42,723 bases of DNA from a virus: IMG/VR virus record IMGVR_UViG_3300033148_002732, positions 1 to 42,723 of that record; one strand, written 5' to 3'. The notes below the pieces were generated by a model. That model saw only the letters and a program-made list of their open reading frames with translations. It had not been told where the DNA came from and did not search any database. The position numbers and the translations under genes are program-made. This document shows positions 20,973-27,539 of the stretch, piece by piece; position 1 is the stretch's first letter, and each line of letters opens with the position of its first letter.

Positions 20973-21156
20973 AAAATCTCCTGTTACGATTAGAAATCCT
21001 TACAAGCGGCTCAAGAGGTAAGTGCTCTCTCTCCTTACAGCTCGCCTGCTTGCACCACTTGCAGAGATTTCCCACCCAAATACCCATTTCTATATACTGA
21101 CTGCAAAGTTTTTTATCCAACCTTAATCCCTCATACTCTTTGATAAGAGTTTCCAA
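20920..21156 (-). CDS. Small cysteine-rich protein after helicase
   Basis: A frame of up to 78 residues from TTG 21156; the true start is uncertain, with another TTG a few codons later close to an AAGG. It has a cysteine group (LCKWCKQASCKERE) that could bind zinc and a basic end. It overlaps the helicase by 34 bp and NinG by 53 bp. The conserved-looking cysteines favour a real gene. Confidence 0.5.
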   Translation of the reverse strand: METLIKEYEGLRLDKKLCSQYIEMGIWVGNLCKWCKQASCKEREHLPLEPLVRISNRNRRFYVTKEKEEGKEPITKAK

Positions 21157-22097
21157 TTTTGGCTCAAATAACCTTCCAAATCGCTAAACCTATAAAACTG
21201 CGGTTCAAAGTTTATCTGCAATTCCCCCACCATGCCATGCCTGTTCTTTTCAACAAACACTGTATAGGTATGTTTTTCAAAATCCCATTGCAAAAGTATC
21301 ACGCTGTCAGAATGCTCCTCTAATATCCCTGCGTGCTTCAACTGGTGCATAAACGGCCTACCCTCTGCACCTGCCCTGTTTATTTGTGAAATCAATATGG
21401 CTCCGAAGTTTCTCTCCTTACCAAGTTTGTGTATCTCTTTCACAAAATCCTCTAGGGCTGCGAGTTTATCTTTAAAGCCCCTAGTAGAAATCATTTGGAC
21501 ATAGTCCACTATCACAAAGTCAGGCTTTACGGCGTCTATAACCTCTAGGATGTTTTTAAAGTAATACCCATTCTGGTCGTCTATAACCAATGGTGCTGTC
21601 TGTAGCCACTCCTTAAAATGGCCTTCTTTCTTGCAGACCAAGTCCCATGCTTGGCCTCGGCGCAGCATTGTATTATCTATCTCACACATATTACTCAATA
21701 GTCTCTCCACAATCTGCTCTTTTGACATCTCTAAGGAAAGCAAAAGCACGACTTGTGAATTCTTCGCCAGATTCTTGGCTGCCTCCAGGGCGAAGACACT
21801 CTTTCCTTGGGACGTCCTTGCTCCCACCGTCAACAGCTCCCTCTTGTGGACTCCCCACGTTATTTCGTCTAAGCCCTTTAATCCAGTCGGGTATTGAATC
21901 ATACCCGTCCTTATTCGTAAATCTTTTTTTAGAGTTTCGTATATGTCGTAGATTGGAACTAACTTCTGCAAGCTCTGTGGCACAATAATCTGAGATAGGT
22001 CTATAGATCCATGGCTTAAAGAGGAATCTGGCTGCCCACCCTCTAAATTGGGAGACATTTGCAGCCCATATTCTTTCGGATCTTTCCCAGTCGTCAT
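21123..22097 (-). CDS. DnaB-type replicative helicase, ATPase domain
   Basis: A 324-residue RecA-fold helicase. LTVGARTSQGKS (Walker A, 89-100), LLLSLEMSKEQIVERL (119-134), DFVIVDYVQM (Walker B, Asp 198), AILISQINRAG and the C-terminal EEHSDSVILL and VFVEKNRHG are DnaB motifs H1-H4. The N-terminal primase-binding domain of DnaB is absent; only ~65 unrelated residues precede the ATPase. It would unwind the phage replication fork. It overlaps the O-like replication gene by 4 bp, so the two are coupled, as with phage initiator-helicase pairs. Confidence 0.88.
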   Translation of the reverse strand: MTTGKDPKEYGLQMSPNLEGGQPDSSLSHGSIDLSQIIVPQSLQKLVPIYDIYETLKKDLRIRTGMIQYPTGLKGLDEITWGVHKRELLTVGARTSQGKSVFALEAAKNLAKNSQVVLLLSLEMSKEQIVERLLSNMCEIDNTMLRRGQAWDLVCKKEGHFKEWLQTAPLVIDDQNGYYFKNILEVIDAVKPDFVIVDYVQMISTRGFKDKLAALEDFVKEIHKLGKERNFGAILISQINRAGAEGRPFMHQLKHAGILEEHSDSVILLQWDFEKHTYTVFVEKNRHGMVGELQINFEPQFYRFSDLEGYLSQNWKLLSKSMRD

Positions 22098-22753
22098 AGA
22101 ACCTTACCTCTATGCTGATTCTCGGGTAGCTGTGTTCTGGATATAATCTTTGGTTTTGGTGGTTCATAGTCTCTCCAGTCTTCCCAGTTATTAAAAAATG
22201 TAGATCCGTGCTTGATAAACTGGTCTTCTGTCTTGTTGACTTCGATGTAAGCCAGATATTTGTCTAAAGCGCTGCTAATTTCGGCGGCGGTAGCACCTCT
22301 CTTTAAAGAGCCTTTAAAAGAAGAGAAGGATTTTTTTTTACCTAATTTCTTTGGATATTTTTTCCAAATAAGCTCAAAGGATTTCCTGTGTTCTTCTTCT
22401 TCTTCTTTTTCTTCTTCTTGCACATCCCGAATTGACTTTTGGGATTTCCCAAACTTGTAGTTATGGAGTTCCTGAAAGTTGACAAAGCTAATTGTTGTAT
22501 CTCCTTTAATCAGTTTAGGATATGTCTCTAAAATCTTTATTAAATCTTTTTCTATTGTATCAATATCCGATATCAAATTGAGTCTTCTGCGTATCCATCT
22601 GCTATCGTTAGGAATAGCATTTTCCGTATCACCTGATAGCAGAATGAGGCAAATGTATAGCAGTTTTTGACTATCGCTTAGTAGATCTGTAAATCTGTAA
22701 TCGCTTAAAAGTTCCAATTTAAGTTTCACCCAGACTATATTTTTATATGGCAT
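22094..22753 (-). CDS. Replication initiator / helicase-loader-like protein
   Basis: A 219-residue protein with the layout of phage O-type or replisome-organiser proteins. A winged-helix-like N-terminus (LLSDYRFTDLLSDSQKLLYI, residues 14-33; IRRRLNLISDIDTIEKDL) is followed by a Glu-rich linker (residues 111-121) and a C-terminal helical part (ELIWKKYPKKLGKKKSFSSF, TFFNNWEDWRDY) common in these proteins. It probably binds the origin and recruits the helicase made from the next gene. RBS GAGG before ATG 22753. The class is inferred from layout and context. Confidence 0.65.
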   Translation of the reverse strand: MPYKNIVWVKLKLELLSDYRFTDLLSDSQKLLYICLILLSGDTENAIPNDSRWIRRRLNLISDIDTIEKDLIKILETYPKLIKGDTTISFVNFQELHNYKFGKSQKSIRDVQEEEKEEEEEHRKSFELIWKKYPKKLGKKKSFSSFKGSLKRGATAAEISSALDKYLAYIEVNKTEDQFIKHGSTFFNNWEDWRDYEPPKPKIISRTQLPENQHRGKVL

Positions 22754-22809
22754 ATTAAATCCTCGCTCTTAAGAATTTGTAAAGTTTTAATTATTAATGT
22801 CTTTGGCAT
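22735..22809 (-). CDS. Possible leader peptide (24 aa)
   Basis: ATG 22809 with GGAG five bases upstream opens 24 codons starting MPKTLIIKTLQILKSED, ending inside the start of the replication gene. It may be a translational leader for that gene. The region 22810-22894 holds no other feature. Confidence 0.35.
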   Translation of the reverse strand: MPKTLIIKTLQILKSEDLICHIKI

Positions 22810-22894
22810 ATAGTCTCCATTTATATGCTTTGCCTGCAAGCGACCCTAAATAGTTAGTTACTCTATAAGGTTTTACAGGCTAGCACCAACTGTC

Positions 22895-23209
22895 CTACTC
22901 TAATGCGTTCTCAACTTTTGTAATCTCCCACTTTCCCTGCCCAACAAGGTGTTTAATAAGTATCGTGTCGCCCTCCTGGAACGGTGAGAGTGCTTTGAGT
23001 AATGCCCACGAGTTAACAGTAATGACTCCTTGATCCGTGTCAACTTCATAACAATACCCTTTATCTTCTCCTTTGGCCATTAACCCGTTGATTTTCTTAC
23101 CATCACCTATGTCTATAGGCGTATTTACCTTTCTTACGTTTTCTATTTTTACTATAGCCTCTTCACCCTGCTTGAGTGATACGAAGTTTCCCTTTTCATC
23201 GTCAAACAT
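22895..23209 (-). CDS. Putative OB-fold / single-strand-binding-like protein
   Basis: A 104-residue beta-rich protein (EAIVKIENVRKVNTPI, GYCYEVDTDQGVITVN, DTILIKHLVGQGKWEITKVE). The strand pattern and position beside nuclease and replication genes suggest an OB-fold, for example a single-strand binding or recombination-associated protein, but no signature is decisive. AAAGGAG before ATG 23209. Acidic tail is absent, unlike typical SSB. Function is inference. Confidence 0.6.
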   Translation of the reverse strand: MFDDEKGNFVSLKQGEEAIVKIENVRKVNTPIDIGDGKKINGLMAKGEDKGYCYEVDTDQGVITVNSWALLKALSPFQEGDTILIKHLVGQGKWEITKVENALE

Positions 23210-23211
23210 AC

Positions 23212-23577
23212 TTATTCTCCTTTTTTTAATCCAAACTCTATGTTCTGCAATTCACTCATCTTGATCCTAGATAAAATCTTAGCTGAGTTAAGCTCGTGTT
23301 CTAACGCCTCGTACTCCTTTAACTTCCTCCTATAAGCCGCCTCCAAGACTATAAGAGCTAAACGTTTTTCATATAGTTCTATGTCATTTAGAACCATATG
23401 CTTTATTTCCGTTGCTGTCTTATGGATATTCCTAGCCTTAAAATCTAGGGATTGCCTAGCCTCGTCTCTTTCATAAGCCTCCTTTTCTGTCTGCCACTTA
23501 AGGCGTAGATTCTCTGCCTCTTGCCCCACATGAGACATTTTAGCTGATGTTTCATTTAAAACAGTATGAATATCCAT
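23212..23577 (-). CDS. Hypothetical coiled-coil protein
   Basis: A 121-residue, almost wholly helical protein (AENLRLKWQTEKEAYERDEA, LYEKRLALIVLEAAYRRKLK, LEHELNSAKILSRIKMSEL) with coiled-coil character. It lies between the Cas4-like nuclease, whose stop it overlaps by one base, and the possible OB-fold gene. The three may act together in DNA end processing. No domain is recognised. Confidence 0.6.
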   Translation of the reverse strand: MDIHTVLNETSAKMSHVGQEAENLRLKWQTEKEAYERDEARQSLDFKARNIHKTATEIKHMVLNDIELYEKRLALIVLEAAYRRKLKEYEALEHELNSAKILSRIKMSELQNIEFGLKKGE

Positions 23578-24230
23578 TATTTACCCTCTATTTTATCACA
23601 TGTATCTTTAAATTGACAATAGGAACAGTCATTCCCATTAAAAGCCCTTGGTATCGCTGGGGGCAGTCTCTCGGCTGCCCAAATACTCTTAAGTGTGTCT
23701 AATTCCTTCATAATGCCACTTCTAAGGGCAGAAACGTCCTGATAATGGAATGCCATATGGTTTTTTGTTAAACTGCCCTGTATGACCCCTACAAGGCAGC
23801 ATTTGGGCTTACCAAGCGTCAAAGCATACCAACCAACTTGTAAATAAGCCTCTTTCTTGTGTTTGATAATGTTTCTGGTGGGAATATCCCAAAACTTGCG
23901 GAATTTCCAGGAGTCGGTAGTCTTAAAGTCATATACACAATCTTCTGCCACCCAGTCTGCGAACCCCAAGACATCATCTGTTTGAATCATAACTTCAGAT
24001 TGACCCTCTGGTATGTATTCTGCCAGAGTCTTGTGGTGTGCTATACCCTCTGCCATGCGGATTAAGCCCCTTATATCCGTTGGATTAGATTGCGGTTCGT
24101 TCTTTCTGTTCCAATATTGGAGCCTATAGCAGCGTCCAAAGGAACTAGGAGAATACTTACCACTGCGTCTCTTAGTCTTTCTCTGCTCTTGTATATATAA
24201 GAGTCTTTCTTTAATAAGCTTATCAAGCAC
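23577..24230 (-). CDS. Cas4/RecB-type PD-(D/E)XK nuclease with Fe-S cysteines
   Basis: A PD-(D/E)XK exonuclease. YSPSSFGRCYRLQYW supplies the first cluster cysteine. GFADWVAEDCVYDFKTT carries the catalytic D...D-x-K. YLQVGWYALTLG is the QxxxY helix. CSYCQFKDTC (C-x2-C-x5-C) gives the other three cysteines of a 4Fe-4S cluster as in Cas4 and AddB. It probably resects DNA ends for recombination or replication. GTG 24230 has GGAG upstream and overlaps the preceding stop, so it is chosen; the frame is open to GTG 24302. No CRISPR genes are near. Confidence 0.8.
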   Translation of the reverse strand: MLDKLIKERLLYIQEQRKTKRRSGKYSPSSFGRCYRLQYWNRKNEPQSNPTDIRGLIRMAEGIAHHKTLAEYIPEGQSEVMIQTDDVLGFADWVAEDCVYDFKTTDSWKFRKFWDIPTRNIIKHKKEAYLQVGWYALTLGKPKCCLVGVIQGSLTKNHMAFHYQDVSALRSGIMKELDTLKSIWAAERLPPAIPRAFNGNDCSYCQFKDTCDKIEGK

Positions 24231-24405
24231 AGATGTGCTCCGTTGTTGGCGGCGGGCAGAGAACTTCCTTAGTAAACCACCCATATTGGAGCTTGTTATC
24301 ACCTATCTGAACCTTATACATAACTGGTGTATTTGCAGCATCTACGGCTATTATTTTACCCATTGGTTCTATATTTACCAAATCATCTACTTGTAATTTA
24401 TCCAT
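24223..24405 (-). CDS. Hypothetical 60-aa protein
   Basis: ATG 24405 has a strong AGGAGG. The 60-residue product is beta-rich (LQVDDLVNIEPMGKIIAVD, MYKVQIGDNKLQYGWFT), like a small SH3- or KOW-type barrel, and ends in a proline run and a His-Cys. No family recognised. It is coupled to the nuclease downstream by overlap. Confidence 0.6.
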   Translation of the reverse strand: MDKLQVDDLVNIEPMGKIIAVDAANTPVMYKVQIGDNKLQYGWFTKEVLCPPPTTEHICA

Positions 24406-24787
24406 ATATCCTCCTATCTTCTTGGTCATAACAAGTCTGTTTTCTCAGTCCCTGGAAAGTCTTTTTACCGGCAATATATTCTAGATCACTAGTACCACCT
24501 ACAAATACTAATTTAATTGTTTCTCGTGTAGTCTGTCTTTTGATATTCTTTAATTGAGGTACCCTTCTAAAGGCTGTCTGTACCCTGTTATGTATAGACT
24601 GTTGCTTTATCCCGAAAATGTCCGCAAGCTCATGTTGTTTTGCTCCGAATAAATAGCATAATGCTATAAGTAGTGTGGCTGTTTTAAGTTTACCCTCTTT
24701 ATTATATCTTGTATTGAGCCAGTTCTTATTTTTTTCGTAATACCTTTTCCAGCTTTTTCTTCTATCTTCGATATTAGCGTATGGCAT
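24398..24787 (-). CDS. Helix-turn-helix protein, early regulator candidate
   Basis: A 129-residue protein with a basic N-terminus (RRKSWKRYYEKNKNW) and a clear helix-turn-helix near residues 40-75 (AKQHELADIFGIKQQSIHNR), similar to sigma region 4 or terminase-like HTHs. GAGGTG before ATG 24787. It is the second gene after the leftward early promoter, a common place for a transcription regulator. It may act on the shared operator; a helper role in transcription is equally possible. Confidence 0.6.
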   Translation of the reverse strand: MPYANIEDRRKSWKRYYEKNKNWLNTRYNKEGKLKTATLLIALCYLFGAKQHELADIFGIKQQSIHNRVQTAFRRVPQLKNIKRQTTRETIKLVFVGGTSDLEYIAGKKTFQGLRKQTCYDQEDRRIYG

Positions 24788-24882
24788 AACACCCACCTCT
24801 CAGGGCTTCTTAAGTCCTTTTATTATACGGTTATAGAAAGTCCCTAGACCCGTAGCGTTGTATGATAGGGTTTCAGGTTAAA

Positions 24883-25083
24883 TTAATATTGGGGAATGGG
24901 TGGTGCTATGGTAGGAGTGAAATAATGTGGGATTAGATTATAATTGGTCTTGTAAAAACCGTCCTTATTTAATCGGCTTGTAAGGGTGCCTCTATAAGGA
25001 TGTTTCTTTTCCCATCGTTTCTGTTTATATTCATGATGCTGCCTATTCTGCCTTGCCAACTGGCTCAATAGGTTCTTTAACAT
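24883..25083 (-). CDS. Small basic early protein (66 aa)
   Basis: First gene after the leftward early promoter, with AAAGGAGG before ATG 25083. The 66-residue product is very basic (LARQNRQHHEYKQKRWEKKH) and ends in an Ile/Pro-rich stretch. It looks like a promoter-proximal host-takeover protein, but no family is recognised. The following gap 24788-24882 holds only the ribosome binding site of the next gene. Confidence 0.6.
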   Translation of the reverse strand: MLKNLLSQLARQNRQHHEYKQKRWEKKHPYRGTLTSRLNKDGFYKTNYNLIPHYFTPTIAPPIPQY

Positions 25084-25125
25084 AAGCGCCTCCTTTCTGA
25101 GGGTTATGGTTTTTATGTCGAATTA

Positions 25126-25154
25126 ATAATATCACATTTTGACAACCTTGTCAA
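25126..25154 (-). promoter_or_regulatory. Leftward early promoter with the same operator
   Basis: Read leftward: TTGACA (25154-25149), 17-bp spacer, TATTAT (25131-25126), with TGA before the -10. The -35 lies in TTGACAAGGTTGTCAA (25154-25139), matching the operator at 14664-14679 except for its two central bases, and AAAATNTG follows in both. It drives the replication unit leftward from 25083. Confidence 0.85.
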
Positions 25155-25165
25155 GAGAATAATAC

Positions 25166-25205
25166 AAAAAAAAAGGGAGTAAGCAAAATTAATTGTTTAC
25201 TCCCC
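25166..25205 (-). terminator. Intrinsic terminator ending the late structural/lysis region
   Basis: GGGAGTAA (stem) - loop - TTACTCCC, followed leftward by nine T. It is a textbook rho-independent terminator for leftward transcripts arriving from the lysis genes. It also isolates the early promoter just downstream. On the + strand the hairpin is followed by CCTTTATT, so weak two-way action is possible. Confidence 0.9.
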
Positions 25206-25220
25206 TTTATTATAAAAATA

Positions 25221-25421
25221 CTACCGATGCTTGTTAGTGACCCAATCATCTCTAAAGGTTTTCACGACGAGCTTTTTGCCTCTCATCTCAAATAACCTAA
25301 AGTGTGTTAATGAACAGTCACAACATTTATCTTGTAGTATCACTGGAAGCTCAAGGATTAATTCTTCACCGTTAATGAAGTGTCTACCTTTTGGCTTCTT
25401 CTTTTTTGATTTTGTAACCAT
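25221..25421 (-). CDS. Small protein with CCDC motif, last late gene
   Basis: A 66-residue product from ATG 25421 (frame open to TTG 25454, which overlaps the upstream gene). Basic start (MVTKSKKKKPKGRHF), then beta strands and a CCDC cluster. Nothing identifies its role. It is the last gene before the terminator. Confidence 0.55.
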   Translation of the reverse strand: MVTKSKKKKPKGRHFINGEELILELPVILQDKCCDCSLTHFRLFEMRGKKLVVKTFRDDWVTNKHR

Positions 25422-25428
25422 CTTCTTG

Positions 25429-25677
25429 TCAATTACGCCACCCAAACAGTTCAATGCCTAACACTCTCCAGCCCTTGTCCTGCTCTATGTTGGTAATTTG
25501 TTCAGCTTTTTGAGTAGTATGAGCTGTCCTTTGACCGAACATCTTATACCATATCCCACCGAGTATAGCTAATACAATTAATATTACTATCACCTGCTGG
25601 GTTAGCTTTCCGAAGATAGCGCCGTTCCAAATTTTAAAACCCCTAATTAATTTGCCAACATCAAATGGCTCACTCAT
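25429..25677 (-). CDS. Membrane protein, possible spanin-like or holin partner
   Basis: An 82-residue protein with one membrane helix (VIVILIVLAILGGIWYKMFG, residues 29-48) and a polar C-terminal part. The N-in, C-out layout and position directly after a holin-like gene suit an inner-membrane spanin or lysis accessory. No lipoprotein partner is visible, so the spanin reading is tentative. It overlaps the holin-like gene by 8 bp. Confidence 0.55.
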   Translation of the reverse strand: MSEPFDVGKLIRGFKIWNGAIFGKLTQQVIVILIVLAILGGIWYKMFGQRTAHTTQKAEQITNIEQDKGWRVLGIELFGWRN

Positions 25678-25834
25678 CTTTGTTCAACCCCAATGTTTTT
25701 ATAAGCCTTAGGATTGCATCAATGATTTTATTATCTACTTCCGTAGGTGTAAGCCTTGCTAAAATACTGGCACCACCCAATATAGCAAGTATACCAGTAA
25801 TTAGTACTTTCCAATTACTTGTTATCCACTCCAT
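25670..25834 (-). CDS. Holin-like small membrane protein (54 aa)
   Basis: ATG 25834 has AGGAGG at ideal spacing. The product has a short start (MEWITSNWKV), one hydrophobic helix (LITGILAILGGASILARL), and the segment TPTEVDNKIIDAILRLI, a pattern common in small phage holin-like proteins. It would permeabilise the inner membrane at the end of infection. Neighbours are further small membrane proteins, supporting a lysis cluster. Confidence 0.6.
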   Translation of the reverse strand: MEWITSNWKVLITGILAILGGASILARLTPTEVDNKIIDAILRLIKTLGLNKDE

Positions 25835-26006
25835 CTGTTACCTCCTGTTTTTGCACTTTGTCAGCGAGTTTCAAGACAGTGTTAAGCTGCCTATTGAAGA
25901 CAAAGTACGTGGTTTTGAACTTCTGTACTGCAATAGCGAACCTCTTTATAGCGTGAAGTTCATCGCTACTTATCATTTCAAAGCCTTCTCTATTTTTGAG
26001 TTCCAT
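25815..26006 (-). CDS. Hypothetical protein in the lysis cluster (63 aa)
   Basis: A 63-residue helical protein without membrane segment (DELHAIKRFAIAVQKF, LNTVLKLADKVQKQ). GGAG lies upstream of ATG 26006; an internal ATG ten codons later also has AAGG. It overlaps both neighbours. Unknown function. Confidence 0.5.
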   Translation of the reverse strand: MELKNREGFEMISSDELHAIKRFAIAVQKFKTTYFVFNRQLNTVLKLADKVQKQEVTDGVDNK

Positions 26007-26196
26007 CTTCTTTGGTCTCCGGTACAGGTGTCACTTTTGGATCTTTGGGTTTATCTTCTTTGATTGGGTTTGCGAATACATTTGCAAGATTTGTTATCAC
26101 CGATGCCTCTGCCGCTACTGACAATTGTCCATTGTAATACTTTGCTAATATCTGATTTAATGCCTTGACCTGATTGTCACTTAATTCATATTTCAT
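25990..26196 (-). CDS. Hypothetical protein in the lysis cluster (68 aa)
   Basis: ATG 26196 has AAGGAGGG; the open frame upstream is ignored. The product starts MKYELSDNQVKALNQILA and ends in a Pro/Lys/Glu tail (KEDKPKDPKVTPVPETKED). Possibly a virion-associated or lysis accessory protein; no family recognised. Confidence 0.6.
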   Translation of the reverse strand: MKYELSDNQVKALNQILAKYYNGQLSVAAEASVITNLANVFANPIKEDKPKDPKVTPVPETKEDGTQK

Positions 26197-26215
26197 ATTA
26201 CCCTCCTTTGTGGGG

Positions 26216-26452
26216 TTAAACTCCAATATATTTTGTTACAAGGCTAAATACCAAGTAACCTACTACTATATATAAACCTATGAGTCCAATCTTAAAATAC
26301 TTCATACGCTCTATATGGACTGCACAGGGTAATTTCCCAAACTCTTTTACAAGCCACTTAACATCAGAACGGACTTCCTTTGCAGCGCTGTCGTGTTGTT
26401 CACGCCACATATCAAAGAGTTCTACTGCTAATTTCTTATCTTCACCATTCAT
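26216..26452 (-). CDS. C-terminal membrane-anchored small protein (78 aa)
   Basis: A 78-residue protein with a helical soluble part (DKKLAVELFDMWREQHDS, SDVKWLVKEFGKL) and a C-terminal membrane helix (IGLIGLYIVVGYLVFSLV). This tail-anchor layout is frequent among phage haemolysin-XhlA-like lysis proteins. Starts by ATGA overlap with the upstream gene. Confidence 0.6.
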   Translation of the reverse strand: MNGEDKKLAVELFDMWREQHDSAAKEVRSDVKWLVKEFGKLPCAVHIERMKYFKIGLIGLYIVVGYLVFSLVTKYIGV

Positions 26453-26694
26453 TCTACTATCCCATTATCTTCTGTTATCTGTGCTTCCTGATTAGCCTTC
26501 ATCTGTAAACCCCGTTTAATATCTCTTACTATATTCCTGCGTATCTTTTCTCTTACCCATTGAGCATTGGTGTATTTAGGTGTAGGTGGCTCATCATTGG
26601 TCATCTCATTATTAGGATATATCTTTAAGAACCCTTCAAGTGCTATTGCTACTTTGTCGCTTGGTATTTTTAAATTAATTTCTTGGTCTGCCAT
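26449..26694 (-). CDS. Hypothetical small protein (81 aa)
   Basis: An 81-residue protein (IPSDKVAIALEGFLKIYPN, WVREKIRRNIVRDIKRGLQ). Similar short proteins are usual between fibre and holin genes of many phages, with unknown role. AGGAGG before ATG 26694. Overlaps neighbours by 4 and 25 bp. Confidence 0.6.
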   Translation of the reverse strand: MADQEINLKIPSDKVAIALEGFLKIYPNNEMTNDEPPTPKYTNAQWVREKIRRNIVRDIKRGLQMKANQEAQITEDNGIVE

Positions 26695-26840
26695 AGTTTC
26701 TTCCTCCTTTTAAGTTCTTTTGCAATATCACTACTACATCTTTCTATGTTAACGCAAGTCCAACCCTTTGGTATGAAAGCTGTCTTGAACTCACAGTTAC
26801 TTCGGCTTCGTTCTAATATCTTTTTAATAGTTTCTTTCAT
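26670..26840 (-). CDS. Small cysteine-containing protein (56 aa)
   Basis: ATG 26840 has AGGAG at good spacing. The 56-residue product (MKETIKKILERSRSNCEF, then IPKGWTCVNIERCSSD) has three cysteines and a basic end. It runs 25 bp into the next gene. The coding pattern and ribosome binding site favour reality. Confidence 0.5.
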   Translation of the reverse strand: MKETIKKILERSRSNCEFKTAFIPKGWTCVNIERCSSDIAKELKRRKKLWQTKKLI

Positions 26841-26885
26841 TATGCTCCTGCTACTGTTTTGCCTACTTTACCATAACGTTGTTTC

Positions 26886-27539
26886 TTAGCTTGCTACACC
26901 TAACTTATTTGAAGTGTAATTAAAACAAACTCCGTGTAGTTCAACACTATCTGAAATCGTATCTTGTCCGTCGGCAGATAATCTTTTTAATCTAAATATT
27001 ATGCTTGCATCTGTTGAGCTTGGAGCGTCAATTCCAGTTATATCTGTTACAACTAATCCGTCTGCTGTTGTTGAAGCTGCATCTACTGCTGTCAATGTTT
27101 CTTCTGCTCCTTGTGTTGTGTCCTCATCTTCACTAAACCACCTATACTCTAACTGCCACTTAACATTTCCTGTTGAGGCAGAACTCCACCCTAATCTTAT
27201 CTTAACTTCTTCGCTTCTATCCATATCATAAGGCGGCGCAACTCTTAAACTTGCTGTCTGCTGGTTTGCTTCTACACCTTCATCTGAAAAACTCCACGCA
27301 GATGTTTCAAGTGTTCCGTGTGATATTTCTGTTGCTGGCTTTGAACCTGGAGCTTTAATTCCAGCTGCATCAATCCATAAATCTCTTAAAACTCTCGCTG
27401 TTCCGTGTAGGTTTATCTCTCCATCTGATTTTATTTCTGTGTAGTTTGTAGTTCCACCATCTCCCGCTTTAACTGTATTGTCAAAAGTATAAGCATCAAA
27501 ATTATATCCAGTCACTTCCGTCAAAGTAGGTTGAAACAT
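26886..27539 (-). CDS. Putative virion fibre / receptor-binding accessory
   Basis: A 217-residue, beta-rich, low-lysine protein with a WQLEYRWFS strand and many Ser/Thr/Asp turns, ending GVCFNYTSNKLGVAS. Such jelly-roll-like proteins occur as tail or fibre accessories. ATG 27539 has AGGGAAAG just upstream; an in-frame TTG at 27554 is less likely. Its start overlaps the fibre gene by 38 bp. No specific domain is recognised. Confidence 0.6.
   Translation of the reverse strand: MFQPTLTEVTGYNFDAYTFDNTVKAGDGGTTNYTEIKSDGEINLHGTARVLRDLWIDAAGIKAPGSKPATEISHGTLETSAWSFSDEGVEANQQTASLRVAPPYDMDRSEEVKIRLGWSSASTGNVKWQLEYRWFSEDEDTTQGAEETLTAVDAASTTADGLVVTDITGIDAPSSTDASIIFRLKRLSADGQDTISDSVELHGVCFNYTSNKLGVAS

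Noticed and set aside
21691-22167. 158-codon - strand frame overlapping the helicase
   Set aside because: It lies inside the helicase gene in another frame, lacks a start signal and has no domain.
23577-24230. Part of a CRISPR-Cas system, because of the Cas4-like nuclease
   Set aside because: No repeat-spacer array and no other cas gene is present; Cas4-like nucleases are common in phage replication units.
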